From Pedobacter sp. L105 (GTDB taxonomy: Bacteria; Bacteroidota; Bacteroidia; Sphingobacteriales; Sphingobacteriaceae): DNA of 61,645 bases. The DNA lies in contig NZ_LMUP01000011.1 of assembly GCF_009765875.1 (NCBI RefSeq), positions 1 through 61,645 on the forward strand, read 5' to 3'. The first letter of the stretch is position 1, and each line of letters starts with the position of its first letter. The position numbers and the translations under genes were made by a program. Below are positions 44,228 through 52,900 of the stretch, one piece after another. The notes below the pieces were generated by a model. The model did not search any database and was not told where the DNA came from. It saw only the letters and a program-made list of their open reading frames with translations.

Positions 44228-44917
44228 TTAATTCAATGTTCTAATCACTTCAAAGGCTTCCGCGGCAGCTTCCCAGGTTAGCAGCTTTTTTTTCAAGTCA
44301 TTTCCCCAGAAATAGCCGTTAAAACTCCCATCCCCATGCACAACCCTGTGACAGGGAAGAATATAACAGACAGGATTTCTACCTACAGCAGTACCTGCAG
44401 CCCTTGCAATTTTTGAGCTGCCGCCAAGTTGTGCATAAGTTATCACCCCGCCATATGGAACCTGTAATAATTTCTTCCAGATGTCCAACTGAAATCCTGT
44501 GCCCTTAAGATGAAGATGTACTGGCAACTGCTCTTCAGGATGATTCATCTGTACAATGATTTCACGCTGCCATTCTGTTTCCTTTTCTTCCATTACACTG
44601 GCAGGAAACCTTCTTTTTAAATCTTTTAAGGTTTCTTCCCGGTTGTTATTGGTAAAACCTACAAAACATACGCCTTTCGCTGTAGATCCGATTAAAATCT
44701 CTCCAAAAGCAGAAATAGCGAACTGGTAAGCCACAGGTTGTCCCAAATCCTCATCCTCCCAGCTTTTTATATGAATTGAATCTGGCATGGCCGAAAGTTT
44801 GGTATGCTCAATACGTGCTTTCATGGCTTGTTTATACTTTGAATTTCTTACAGGGACATCCGTAATTTCATTGATATGATTGTCTGTGCCCCTAAATTCT
44901 TTCACAAAATTGTTCAT
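44228..44917 (-). CDS. Methylated-DNA-protein cysteine methyltransferase
   Basis: The 229-residue protein has an N-terminal ribonuclease-like region with SAFGEILIGSTAKGVCFVGF and the C-terminal DNA-binding methyltransferase domain: GTGFQLDIWKKLLQVPYGGV, GTAVGRNP and acceptor Cys189 in YILPCHRV. It removes O6-alkyl groups from guanine. A 50-residue basic N-terminal extension is unusual for Ogt and may be left from an Ada-like arrangement. It has a TAAATTTG -7 element at 44940-44947 and lies between the zinc-domain gene and the AraC fusion, so three genes cover the functions of one Ada. Confidence 0.92.
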   Translation of the reverse strand: MNNFVKEFRGTDNHINEITDVPVRNSKYKQAMKARIEHTKLSAMPDSIHIKSWEDEDLGQPVAYQFAISAFGEILIGSTAKGVCFVGFTNNNREETLKDLKRRFPASVMEEKETEWQREIIVQMNHPEEQLPVHLHLKGTGFQLDIWKKLLQVPYGGVITYAQLGGSSKIARAAGTAVGRNPVCYILPCHRVVHGDGSFNGYFWGNDLKKKLLTWEAAAEAFEVIRTLN

Positions 44918-44939
44918 AATCGTCTCTATTTTATTTATA

Positions 44940-44947
44940 CAAATTTA
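44940..44947 (-). promoter_or_regulatory. -7 element for the methyltransferase gene
   Basis: Minus-strand TAAATTTG matches TAnnTTTG, 22 bp upstream of the ATG at 44917. Confidence 0.55.
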
Positions 44948-44997
44948 CCCTAAGCCAGGAGCCCGAGAAACCCGTTTCTTGCGCTTTAAACAAAGTG

Positions 44998-45276
44998 TTA
45001 TAATTTACCATTAAACTCCAGGCCCTCTTTCCATTTTTTATATTTTGCAGGCAGGCAATTTCCGCAAGGCCTGTAAGCCAGCTTTAAGGCCTCAGCTTCA
45101 TTTTTAAAGAATATCCGGTTTTCAATTTTCATCCGCTTACCTGATGAGCAGCTTAGTAATCCATAGATCTTTGCTTTTTTATACCCGCCTAAAGCAATTG
45201 CACCTGACCGGATCAATGACCCAACATTTTTTTTTCGTTCTGCCTCGTCTTTTCCTGTTTCTAAATGATGATACAT
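44998..45276 (-). CDS. Ada metal-binding-domain-like protein
   Basis: The 92-residue protein resembles the zinc domain of Ada: LLSCSSGKRMKIENRIFF followed by EAEALKLAYRPCGNCLP, matching the Ada pattern with RPCxxC. Three cysteines are visible (43, 71, 74); Ada uses four (38, 42, 69, 72), and one of the first pair seems missing, so the methyl-acceptor function is uncertain. As a stand-alone protein it cannot itself activate transcription. It is first of three minus-strand genes that together cover Ada, and divergent from alkA. A TAATTTTG -7 element lies at 45309-45316. Confidence 0.8.
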   Translation of the reverse strand: MYHHLETGKDEAERKKNVGSLIRSGAIALGGYKKAKIYGLLSCSSGKRMKIENRIFFKNEAEALKLAYRPCGNCLPAKYKKWKEGLEFNGKL

Positions 45277-45308
45277 AAATTTGATGAACGGCTATCAACC
45301 TCTCCTTC

Positions 45309-45420
45309 CAAAATTACAGTTTATCGCAGACATCAAAATCCGGATCTTGCGGTATTAAAAACATCTATCCTATTCATCCGTTAAAATAGATCCGACAAAA
45401 CCGCAGGATTCGGATTGCGG
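45309..45420. promoter_or_regulatory. Divergent ada-like/alkA promoter region with repeated sites
   Basis: Minus-strand TAATTTTG (45309-45316) is a -7 match for the zinc-domain gene. CGGATCTTGCGG (45341-45352) and CGGATTGCGG (45411-45420) are near direct repeats 70 bp apart, and CCGCA at 45401-45405 forms an inverted repeat with TGCGG at 45416-45420. GC-rich islands in an AT-rich spacer suggest operator sites for the AraC-type methyltransferase; binding is inferred. Confidence 0.5.
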
Positions 45421-45448
45421 ATCTGCAGCGTATATTTTATTTTGGAGG

Positions 45449-46360
45449 ATGATATACAGAACAATCGAAATTCCTATTAAAGGATTATTTAATGAACAGG
45501 AATGTCTGTGGTTTCTGAGCCGTGGATATGACGATTGTCTATACAGGGTCTATCCCGACCGTGTAAGGAGGGCTTTTCAAAGCGGAACTGAGCAGATGCT
45601 TGTTGACATTTATCCTTTGCCAGATAGACTGGTGGTAAACTGGTTAACCGCTGAACCTTCTGAACAAGGAGAAGATCATATAAGAGATTTTTTGAATGGC
45701 TGGTTCGACTTAGAAATTGAACTGGAGGTTTTCTACCAAAAACTTTCCTTTTACCCGGAACTGGCTTATATGACAACTCAGTTCCGTGGCCTTCGGTTTA
45801 TGGGGATGCCCGATCTGTTTGAAGCATTTGCCTGGAGCATTATCGGACAGCAGATCAACCTCCCATTTGCTTATAAAATAAAACGAAGGCTGGTAGAACA
45901 TTATGGATCTTTGATTGACTATCAGGGCGATCGGCATTACCTGTTTCCATCGCCTGAAAGCGTTGCCGGAGCATCGATAAATGATCTTAAGGTGATGCAG
46001 CTTTCGGGCAGAAAAATAGAATACCTGATGACTATGGCCAGCGAAATTACTGACCATAAGCTGAGTAAAAAGATCCTATATGCGCTGCCTGATTTTGCCG
46101 GCAGGCTTAAATACCTGACCAGCCTCCGCGGCATAGGTCAGTGGACAGCTAATTATGTATTGATGAAAAGCCTTAAAGAGCGCTCTTCTATTCCTCATGG
46201 AGATGCCGGGCTGCTCAATACACTGCTCCGGCACCATATCATTACAGATAAAAATGATGGAGCAGCAATAGAAGAACTTTTCAGGGGTTTCAGTGGCTGG
46301 GAATCCTACCTCGTTTTTTATTTATGGAGAAGCCTGGCTCCTGATCCTAACAGTCAATAG
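45449..46360 (+). CDS. alkA: DNA-3-methyladenine glycosylase II
   Basis: The 303-residue protein has an N-terminal AlkA-type domain (about 1-110), a HhH-GPD core with FEAFAWSIIGQQINLPFAYK, the helix-hairpin-helix LRGIGQWTANYVLM (227-240) and catalytic Asp252 in IPHGDAGL. It removes 3-methyladenine and other alkylated bases from DNA. The ada-like genes are divergent across a 172-bp region with repeated sites, which is the expected setting for an adaptive-response regulon. The start ATG at 45449 is preceded by GGAGG with no gap, so that sequence is not a usable Shine-Dalgarno. The terminator stem begins in the stop codon region. Confidence 0.94.
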   Translation: MIYRTIEIPIKGLFNEQECLWFLSRGYDDCLYRVYPDRVRRAFQSGTEQMLVDIYPLPDRLVVNWLTAEPSEQGEDHIRDFLNGWFDLEIELEVFYQKLSFYPELAYMTTQFRGLRFMGMPDLFEAFAWSIIGQQINLPFAYKIKRRLVEHYGSLIDYQGDRHYLFPSPESVAGASINDLKVMQLSGRKIEYLMTMASEITDHKLSKKILYALPDFAGRLKYLTSLRGIGQWTANYVLMKSLKERSSIPHGDAGLLNTLLRHHIITDKNDGAAIEELFRGFSGWESYLVFYLWRSLAPDPNSQ

Positions 46361-46414
46361 CTGATCAAAGCCAAAGCAATGTTTAGACAAATACTCCGGC
46401 TTTGGTCAGCTATT
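46356..46414. terminator. Bidirectional terminator between alkA and ligD
   Basis: A 17-bp stem, AATAGCTGATCAAAGCC (46356-46372) with GGCTTTGGTCAGCTATT (46398-46414), one G-T pair, and a 25-nt loop. The left arm contains the alkA TAG. A-run follows on the right. It separates the convergent genes. Confidence 0.7.
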
Positions 46415-46424
46415 AAAAATGAAG

Positions 46425-49166
46425 CTATTTGAAAGTGTTTTGCGCACGCGCAATTGTTTTTTCAAGGTCGACCCCCTTACCCAATACCCCTTTAAAAAGA
46501 TCCCCGGTTTCTTTCAGGCGATCTATGGAATTAAAAATAGTAAAATCTTTCATTGTTAATCCGGGTTTTACCTCGTCCCAATGCAGTGGCATAGAAACAG
46601 TTGCCCCAGGTTTTGGCCGGAGCGAATATGGGCAGGCAATAGTTGCCCCAGGACGGTTTTGCAGAAAATCAAGATACATCCTGCCCTTTCTGTCTGCAAT
46701 AAAACGCTCCAGACTTGTAAAATCTGGAATTTCTTTGTGTACCAAACTAACAATGATCTTTGCAAACATTTGCGACTGATCGTAAGAGTAAGCGGCTCCC
46801 AGTGGGATATATATATGTATACCGGTAGATCCGGAAGTTTTACAAAATGAAGGTACATCAATTGCATCACAAACCTTTTTAACCTGCAACGCAGCTTCAA
46901 CTACCTGATCAAAAGTAGTCTGATCTGAAGGATCAAGGTCAATTACACAATAATCTGGATTATCGGGCGACTGCGCACGGCTAAACCAGGGGTTCATTTC
47001 TATGCAGCCCAGCGTTGCCATCCAAAGCAGGCTCGCTTCTTCATCTCCAAGGAGATATTGGTTATGTTTTCCTTCATCTGTTACATGGGCAAAGGTTTTA
47101 GCCCATTCAGGTGCCTTTCCTGTTACATCTTTCTGGTAAAAACCCTTACTATGTATGCCACCCGGAAATCGGTTCAGCGACATGGGCCTGTCTTTTAGAT
47201 AGGGCAGAATATACTCGGCTACCTGGTAATAGTAATTGAACATATCCCTTTTACTTACATTATCTTCCGGCCAGTAAAGTTTACTCAGGTGGGTAAATTT
47301 CAATTCATGTCCGCTTACTTTGCGCACCTGGGTTTCGTCTTTTGGATTGAGTAAGGTTTTACGTTCCTTTGATGCGGGTGGTTTAACTGCTTCGCTATGT
47401 GGATTTTTGTCTTCCTGTTTCACCTCTTCAACAATTTTTTCCATATCAGATGGTATTTCCCTAACTACATCTTTTGCTTTTTTATCTACGCGCATCCCCT
47501 GAAAGGAAGCTTGCCTGAAAACACCATCAGTGGTTATCTCTGCATAGGCCACTTCCCCTACCAATTCCGGTTTAAGCCAGGTAGCTTTAGCCTTGGGAGG
47601 ATTGGGCCTGAACCTGGAAGGTTTATTCACATCAGGAATGGTTGTAAACGGACTTTTATCGGTAATCAATGGCTTAAATTGAGCCATCATTTCTTTCTGC
47701 AGTTTATCAGAAAAACCTGTGCCTACTTTACCTGCATATTGTAATACCCCATCTTCATACACACCCAGCAACAGCGCACTAAACTGTTTGGAAGTATCTT
47801 CATTTTTAGTAAAACCGGCAATTACTACTTCCTGTCTTTTATGGGTTTTAATTTTCAGCCAGTCTTTAGACCGGGCATCGGGGATATAAATACTATTTGA
47901 GTTTTTCGCAATGATCCCTTCCAGGCCCATCTTTTCTGCTGCATGAAATAACTCTATACCACTAGCTTTAAAAACTTGGCTTAGCCTAACCTGGTCATTG
48001 TCTACCGGCAGTATACTTTTCAGGATAGCCTGACGCTGACCAAGGGTGAGTTCCCTCAGATCTTTTCCACCATACCAGAGCAAATCAAATACGTAATACA
48101 CCAAATTTCCATCGGCTTCACTTCTCCAGTTTTGCAGATTGCCAAAATTTGAAATCCCTTTGTCCGTAATCACCAGGATCTCCCCATCAAAAACAGCATC
48201 CAAATCCCATTTTTGCAGGAGGTCATATACCGGGTAAAATTTTTCATTGAACTGCTTATTGTTCCTGGACAATAGCTGAACATCGCCCTTCTGCATAAAA
48301 GCTAAGGCCCTGTAACCATCCCATTTGACTTCAAATACCCAATCCGGATCATCAAAGGGCTCATCTATCAGTGTAGCCAGCATCGGTTTTATACCTATCG
48401 GGATTTTTGATTTGGGTGCCTGCTTCAGCAGGGATGTTACATCTGTTTCCCCAGTACTATCTTCTCGTTTGGCATTATCCTCAGCCAGGCTTGACTCCTG
48501 CTTTTTAGCTTTACTTCTACTCAGTTTTTTTTTTCCTTCAGCTGGAAGGAATTCCTCATGACCGGCTTTCCAAACCTTATCACTGTTTTTTTCCATTTCC
48601 GCTATGGTTTTGCCAGACAAGACCGATTCATCCAGTTTGGTGATATCTTCTTTTGAAGCGAACTCGTCATTGTGTTTAATCATGAGCCATCCATTTTCCC
48701 CCATGCCATGGGTTTTTACCAATGCAAATTCACCTTTCAGTTTTTCTCCATGAAGGATGATTTTTAGGGAACCGGCATTGAGCTGTTGCAATAAATGTTT
48801 TTCCTGTGCCTTTTTACCTTTAATGGGTTCAATCGGCTCATAGGTACCTTCGTCCCATACGATCACGGTACCCCCGCCATACTCTCCCTTTGGAATAATA
48901 CCCTCAAAATTCCTGTAATCAAAAGGATGATCTTCCACCATCATGGCTAAACGTTTGGTTTTCGGATCGGTAGACGGACCTTTAGGTACAGCCCAGCTTT
49001 TTAATACGCCTTCCATTTCCAGCCGGAAATCATAATGCAGATGGGAGGCATCATGTTTTTGGATAACAAACATCAACTTGTTTTTATCTTTACTCTTACC
49101 GGCTTTAGGTTCTGCGGTTTTGGTAAAATCTCTTTTGGAGACGTATTTTGAAAGACCCATAGACAT
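46425..49166 (-). CDS. ligD: DNA ligase D (multifunctional NHEJ ligase)
   Basis: The 913-residue protein has, in order, a 3'-phosphoesterase domain (about 1-170; metal-binding His in HDASHLHYDFRLE and PKGEYGGGTV), a basic linker (about 205-255), an ATP-dependent ligase domain (about 260-580; nucleotidyl Lys281 in FEVKWDGYRALAF, then GEILV and EGIIAKN) and a C-terminal primase-polymerase domain (about 620-900; VIDLDPSDQT, SGSTGIHIYIPL). LigD joins double-strand breaks with Ku. No ku gene is in the window. The domain order PE-Lig-Pol differs from the mycobacterial Pol-PE-Lig order and is usual in this phylum. It may start at Met1 or Met3. Confidence 0.97.
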   Translation of the reverse strand: MSMGLSKYVSKRDFTKTAEPKAGKSKDKNKLMFVIQKHDASHLHYDFRLEMEGVLKSWAVPKGPSTDPKTKRLAMMVEDHPFDYRNFEGIIPKGEYGGGTVIVWDEGTYEPIEPIKGKKAQEKHLLQQLNAGSLKIILHGEKLKGEFALVKTHGMGENGWLMIKHNDEFASKEDITKLDESVLSGKTIAEMEKNSDKVWKAGHEEFLPAEGKKKLSRSKAKKQESSLAEDNAKREDSTGETDVTSLLKQAPKSKIPIGIKPMLATLIDEPFDDPDWVFEVKWDGYRALAFMQKGDVQLLSRNNKQFNEKFYPVYDLLQKWDLDAVFDGEILVITDKGISNFGNLQNWRSEADGNLVYYVFDLLWYGGKDLRELTLGQRQAILKSILPVDNDQVRLSQVFKASGIELFHAAEKMGLEGIIAKNSNSIYIPDARSKDWLKIKTHKRQEVVIAGFTKNEDTSKQFSALLLGVYEDGVLQYAGKVGTGFSDKLQKEMMAQFKPLITDKSPFTTIPDVNKPSRFRPNPPKAKATWLKPELVGEVAYAEITTDGVFRQASFQGMRVDKKAKDVVREIPSDMEKIVEEVKQEDKNPHSEAVKPPASKERKTLLNPKDETQVRKVSGHELKFTHLSKLYWPEDNVSKRDMFNYYYQVAEYILPYLKDRPMSLNRFPGGIHSKGFYQKDVTGKAPEWAKTFAHVTDEGKHNQYLLGDEEASLLWMATLGCIEMNPWFSRAQSPDNPDYCVIDLDPSDQTTFDQVVEAALQVKKVCDAIDVPSFCKTSGSTGIHIYIPLGAAYSYDQSQMFAKIIVSLVHKEIPDFTSLERFIADRKGRMYLDFLQNRPGATIACPYSLRPKPGATVSMPLHWDEVKPGLTMKDFTIFNSIDRLKETGDLFKGVLGKGVDLEKTIARAQNTFK

Positions 49167-49354
49167 TTATTTTTTCAGACCAATCCTGTAATTCACCTGC
49201 TGTTTCGTATGGTCTGTGATGTTCAATTTTCCTATTAAAGCGAAATGAATAGAAAAAGGTTTTGATTTTTTGACGAGCACCCGGCTTATCCTGCCAAACA
49301 GCTAAAAGATGTAATATTAATCAAACCGATATTACATAATTTAAAATAATTTAC

Positions 49355-49362
49355 TACGTTTG
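49355..49362 (+). promoter_or_regulatory. -7 element for the small membrane protein gene
   Basis: TACGTTTG matches TAnnTTTG, 19 bp upstream of the ATG at 49382. Confidence 0.6.
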
Positions 49363-49381
49363 GGAATTAAACAAAAATCAC

Positions 49382-49489
49382 ATGGAAAATCACACTAAAA
49401 AAGATAACACTAACGCTGTAGCAATCTCAATCGGTTTATTTTACCTTGTAGTTTGGACTGTGACTTTTATAGCAGTATTAAATTATTAA
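49382..49489 (+). CDS. 35-aa single-helix membrane protein
   Basis: A 35-residue frame starts MENHTKKDNTNAVAIS and continues as one hydrophobic helix (IGLFYLVVWTVTFIAVLNY) to the stop. The charged N-terminus followed by a single membrane segment resembles the small accessory subunits of respiratory and transporter complexes, but I cannot name a partner. Support for a real gene: an exact -7 element 19 bp before the ATG and a strong terminator 40 bp after the stop. The neighbours are ligD, transcribed away, and a frameshifted convergent gene. Confidence 0.65.
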   Translation: MENHTKKDNTNAVAISIGLFYLVVWTVTFIAVLNY

Positions 49490-49528
49490 TCAGCAATACA
49501 TATTATACAGTCTATGTGACTGAATCAT

Positions 49529-49576
49529 AAAATAAAAGAGAGGAAGTTCAATATTGCTCCTCCTCTCTTTTATTTT
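49529..49576. terminator. Bidirectional terminator
   Basis: A perfect 16-bp stem, AAAATAAAAGAGAGGA (49529-49544) with TCCTCTCTTTTATTTT (49561-49576), loop of 16. It serves both the small membrane protein and the convergent frameshifted gene. Confidence 0.8.
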
Positions 49577-49589
49577 CAATGTTGCCTGT

Positions 49590-49857
49590 CTAAACAGGAA
49601 CAAATCCTTGTTGCCTTAAGTCTAGCCAACAGGTACATCCCTCAAAAGAGTTTATTGGTGTCCTAAACCTATTATTGTCGTTTTGATAAACGTCCGAAGT
49701 GATTTGATTTCCTGGAATATTACAGGCATTGAATTTTTTGCTATTTAAAATTCTCCAGCCCTTTTTTCCCCGCTACAGCGTATTCTAAAAATAAGGTTGC
49801 TACACAAAGACAACCGTCAGGGATAGTAAAATAAGGGTCTGGCTCTAGCGAGGGCAT
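49590..49857 (-). pseudogene. Frameshifted gene of unknown family
   Basis: From the ATG at 49857 the minus strand reads MPSLEPDPYFTIPDGCLCVA then TLFLEYAVAGKKG, and stops shortly after. Removing one A from the A6 run at 49762-49767 lets the frame continue as WRILNSKKFNACNIPG, NQITSDVYQNDNNRFRTPIN and SFEGCTCWLDLRQQGFVPV to a TAG at 49590. The joined product is about 89 residues with protein-like composition and four cysteines. I do not recognise the family. It ends next to a bidirectional terminator, which supports a former gene. The frame is also open upstream of the ATG. Confidence 0.5.
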
Positions 49858-49905
49858 CGCCCGCCCCAAATCAAACAATAACGAAATTAATCGGTTATTA
49901 TAACT

Positions 49906-50196
49906 ATGGAACAGATAAAAGAAACCTTAGGAAATATTTTATTGAGTATAGAAGACGCCGGGATATTTAACAGTGAAAACCTCGGATTGGTGCAAACGGC
50001 AGACAGAGATTATGAGGCGGTAGTTATTGAACTTAAAAAAACAGATGGCAGCAAATTTGGTAATCTACCCGATGCTGCTGAAAAATTTGAGGAATCTGCT
50101 GAAGAAGCCAGAACCAGCCAAACCAATGTAGATAAGTACCATGCTTACCGTGCGGCAGTGGTCAGGAAAATTGAAAACGCGATCAACCTGTTATAG
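49906..50196 (+). CDS. Hypothetical helical protein, 96 aa
   Basis: A 96-residue acidic protein with no signal peptide: MEQIKETLGNILLSIEDAGI, then a probably helical stretch rich in Ala, Glu and Lys, ending HAYRAAVVRKIENAINLL. I do not recognise it. The last 50 bp are repeated imperfectly at 52825-52875, with one base lost and several substitutions, so the gene or its 3' end was once duplicated. A good terminator follows at 50268-50295. Confidence 0.65.
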   Translation: MEQIKETLGNILLSIEDAGIFNSENLGLVQTADRDYEAVVIELKKTDGSKFGNLPDAAEKFEESAEEARTSQTNVDKYHAYRAAVVRKIENAINLL

Positions 50197-50267
50197 ATAT
50201 CTTAGTGAATTGCTAGAAAAAAGAAATCAGTCTACCGCGCGGTTTAAAAAGAACTCACAGAAAATAA

Positions 50268-50295
50268 AAAAACCTCAAATTTCTTTGAGGTTTTT
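50268..50295. terminator. Bidirectional terminator
   Basis: A perfect 12-bp stem, AAAAACCTCAAA / TTTGAGGTTTTT, with loop TTTC and runs of A and T on either side. It lies between the 96-aa gene and the end of the convergent lipoprotein gene. Confidence 0.9.
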
Positions 50296-50319
50296 AAATA
50301 TTATAATAGTTTGTATTAA

Positions 50320-51756
50320 TTAATAAACATCCTTATCTCTGCTATCGCCAGAGCCGTAATAAAAGTTAACTACTTTCTTATCGCCTTTATTGATGAGCAA
50401 ATAAGTACTGCTTGCATAATTGTTTGTTGTTGCATTCAAATTACCGGTATAGTTCAAACTATATAAATTTGAATAGGAATCATATAATACAGCTTTCAAG
50501 ATCACACCTTTGGCATTTGGCACCAAAGCACCGGTAGCATCTCTTTTAAGATGTATATAGCCACTGCCACCTTCCGGTGAAGTATAATTTAATAATTTTC
50601 CGTCTGCTCCGGATGTTGCAGATAGTTTTGGTGCAGTTTCTACGATGTTTCCTGCAACATCCACTAAATCTACATCAATCTTTGTATTAGGATCATAACT
50701 AGTGGAAGAATAATCGATATACGATCCGTTTGAATAATAATAATTGTAGGTAAGGAGCTTTTCTACCTGGTATTTACCACTTATAGGAGACAGGAGCACC
50801 TGGTTGTAACCGCTGTAGTTAGAATAGCCCGGTATATATAATGTCTTACCTGCTTTATCAGCTGCAATTTTAAAGTAATAATAATTATTTACTGTTGGCA
50901 CAACTGCACCATAGCTATTTACATTAAAATAGGTTTTTATGGTGGTAAGTCTTGGTAAGCTGCCTGGAAATGATTTTACAGCATCATCTTCGGTAGCATT
51001 TACATATAATTTTTGATCAGCAGTAATTTGCTGAAATGAAAGGCTGTAACCGCTTGGTGCAGGAGGAAGTTTAATGGAATAAGCCCCGGCTGCAGTTGTA
51101 TAGGTAGGAAAATAAACTGTATAAGATCCCAAAGATCCGTTCGGTATAATGGTAGAAGCTGTAACTAAAACATTAGCACCTACTTTTTCGGGAGTCACGT
51201 TGGTTAAATCGGTATCAATATATAAGTTACCTGCAATTTCGTTCGACAGATCTGCGGTATTCCACAATCTGGCAGCACCAGTAGTGATGTTTTGCTGTAA
51301 TATCTGCGTTGCAGCATAACCAGTTTTTGAGATCAGGAAAGTGCTTGTAGGAAATAAATATAAAGAGGTAAATGTAGCTACTCCCTGTGTACTGGTTTTT
51401 GCGGCATACACTTTACCTTCCGATGATACGACCACATCAGCATCGGCAACAGGTGCATTGGTATATACGTCTACAACTGTTACGCTATAATCCGCTTTTT
51501 TGGCAGCGATAGCACTTGCGTTAGCTAAACTGTCATTTAGTTTAATCTGCTGAAGCGCCTCACTATTAATCAGCTCCTGCATTGCAGTGGCGCCTTTTTG
51601 TTTTAATGTTTCTAAATCAAGCTCATGCTGATATTTTAAGTTTAACAACGCTGTTTGAGCTGCCAGTGCGTCATTTTCATTAAAATCGCTCTTACTACAG
51701 CTTGTAATAAGAATGGAAAGTAGGATTACCGTAACCAAAGTAAATTTTGACTTCAT
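50320..51756 (-). CDS. Large lipoprotein of unknown function
   Basis: The 478-residue protein has a lipoprotein signal (LVTVILLSILITSCSKSDFN, lipid Cys near 20), a helical coiled-coil-like stalk (about 30-85; ALAAQTALLNLKYQHELDLE), then a carboxypeptidase-regulatory-like/Ig-like domain (about 90-150; SVTVVDVYTNAPVADADVVV) and a beta-rich, Tyr- and Asn-rich C-terminal part. It appears to be a surface or periplasmic protein with modular Ig-like folds. The next gene downstream in the operon order is the beta-barrel gene upstream at 51815-52654, 58 bp away, so the pair is probably co-transcribed. Confidence 0.7.
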   Translation of the reverse strand: MKSKFTLVTVILLSILITSCSKSDFNENDALAAQTALLNLKYQHELDLETLKQKGATAMQELINSEALQQIKLNDSLANASAIAAKKADYSVTVVDVYTNAPVADADVVVSSEGKVYAAKTSTQGVATFTSLYLFPTSTFLISKTGYAATQILQQNITTGAARLWNTADLSNEIAGNLYIDTDLTNVTPEKVGANVLVTASTIIPNGSLGSYTVYFPTYTTAAGAYSIKLPPAPSGYSLSFQQITADQKLYVNATEDDAVKSFPGSLPRLTTIKTYFNVNSYGAVVPTVNNYYYFKIAADKAGKTLYIPGYSNYSGYNQVLLSPISGKYQVEKLLTYNYYYSNGSYIDYSSTSYDPNTKIDVDLVDVAGNIVETAPKLSATSGADGKLLNYTSPEGGSGYIHLKRDATGALVPNAKGVILKAVLYDSYSNLYSLNYTGNLNATTNNYASSTYLLINKGDKKVVNFYYGSGDSRDKDVY

Positions 51757-51814
51757 ATTCTGCTTTTATATTAAATTAATTTTTATTAAAGTGCTGTGGT
51801 ATATTGGATAGATC

Positions 51815-52654
51815 TTACCTTATAGGCAATATGATCCCTATCTTTGATAGGAAAGAATTAGTTCTGAGATTACTTCCAAAACCAACTTTGTTCATGTAAG
51901 AATAGTTATCGATAGCAGATGTTAACCCTTCCAGGTACCTCATGTCAATCAACAATAGTAATCTTGAAGTCAGAGGCAATTTGATATTTGCTCCAAATAT
52001 TAAATTAATCCTGCCCCCATTAAATGAACTGGTAACATTTCGAGAGTCACTTGCGGTAACGATAATATCTTCTCCTGGAAGCAAATCGCCGGTTTTCTGA
52101 TAGTTTTCTGTCACATTATATGTATGGGCATAACTTCCCCCAACATATATAGACGGTGCCCAGGTTGGTTTTATCTTAAAGGTATAATTGATTAAAAAGG
52201 GAATTTCTATACTATTTAACACATATGAACTATTCGTCACATTTTTTGTTTCGAAACTTTCAGGCAAACCAATGCTTGTATCGTCTATAAAACGAAGCAT
52301 TCTCCCTCCCTGCTGTAAAGAGTTTACTTCCAGTTGTACACTTATATTTTTAAATAATTTATAGTTTACAGACAGACCAGCGGTGTAACCAGTATTCAAA
52401 CTTGTGTGGGGCTGGCCCTTGGTAAATTGATTTAGGCTAACTCCGCCACTTACACCAATTTCATACCTATTTTTTGATGAATCAGCAGCTAAATTATTCT
52501 TGTTGTTTTCTTTAACTGTTTGCCCGGCAGCAATATCTGTTAAAAAAATTGTCAAAATAAAAACGGAACAAATTCTAAAAGCTAGTTGTAGTTGGAAATT
52601 AATTTTAAAAATAGAGAACATTAGAGCGCTAAAGAGTGTTTTAATAGGATGCAA
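51815..52654 (-). CDS. Outer-membrane beta-barrel protein (PorT-like family)
   Basis: The 279-residue protein has an N-terminal signal (hydrophobic stretch near 23-44, ending AAGQ) and a mature part of alternating strands typical of small Bacteroidota outer-membrane barrels: EIGVSGGVSLNQFTKG, NTGYTAGLSVNYKLFKNISV, IEIPFLINYTFKIKPTWAPS, INLIFGANIKLPL and a final strand ending LSKIGIILPIR. Members bind or transport unknown ligands or assist type IX secretion. The long first 22 residues make the exact start uncertain. It forms a pair with the downstream lipoprotein gene. Confidence 0.8.
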   Translation of the reverse strand: MHPIKTLFSALMFSIFKINFQLQLAFRICSVFILTIFLTDIAAGQTVKENNKNNLAADSSKNRYEIGVSGGVSLNQFTKGQPHTSLNTGYTAGLSVNYKLFKNISVQLEVNSLQQGGRMLRFIDDTSIGLPESFETKNVTNSSYVLNSIEIPFLINYTFKIKPTWAPSIYVGGSYAHTYNVTENYQKTGDLLPGEDIIVTASDSRNVTSSFNGGRINLIFGANIKLPLTSRLLLLIDMRYLEGLTSAIDNYSYMNKVGFGSNLRTNSFLSKIGIILPIR

Positions 52655-52824
52655 AAATATTAATTAATTTCAAAGTTTATATATTTTTTTATTTAAGATT
52701 ATAAATAAACATTTATTATTTTATTGTTTCAATATAGCGCATTATACCGATCTCAATTTTTAATTCAATCACCGCCTCCTTTTCATATTAAAATAGACGT
52801 AACGGTTAGGAATAAGAACTAACG

Positions 52825-52875
52825 TGCTTACCGTGCGGCTTGGTCAGGAAAATTGAAAATGCGATTAACCTGTAA
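52825..52875. repeat. Degenerate copy of the 3' end of the 96-aa gene
   Basis: The sequence from TGCTTACCGTGCGGC to GATTAACCTGTAA matches 50142-50193 except for about five changes including one missing base. The two copies are in the same orientation and bracket the lipoprotein/barrel pair; the copy lies 25 bp left of the IS1182-family element. Confidence 0.8.
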
Positions 52876-52900
52876 GATCAGAAACAGGTGAAAATTATAA

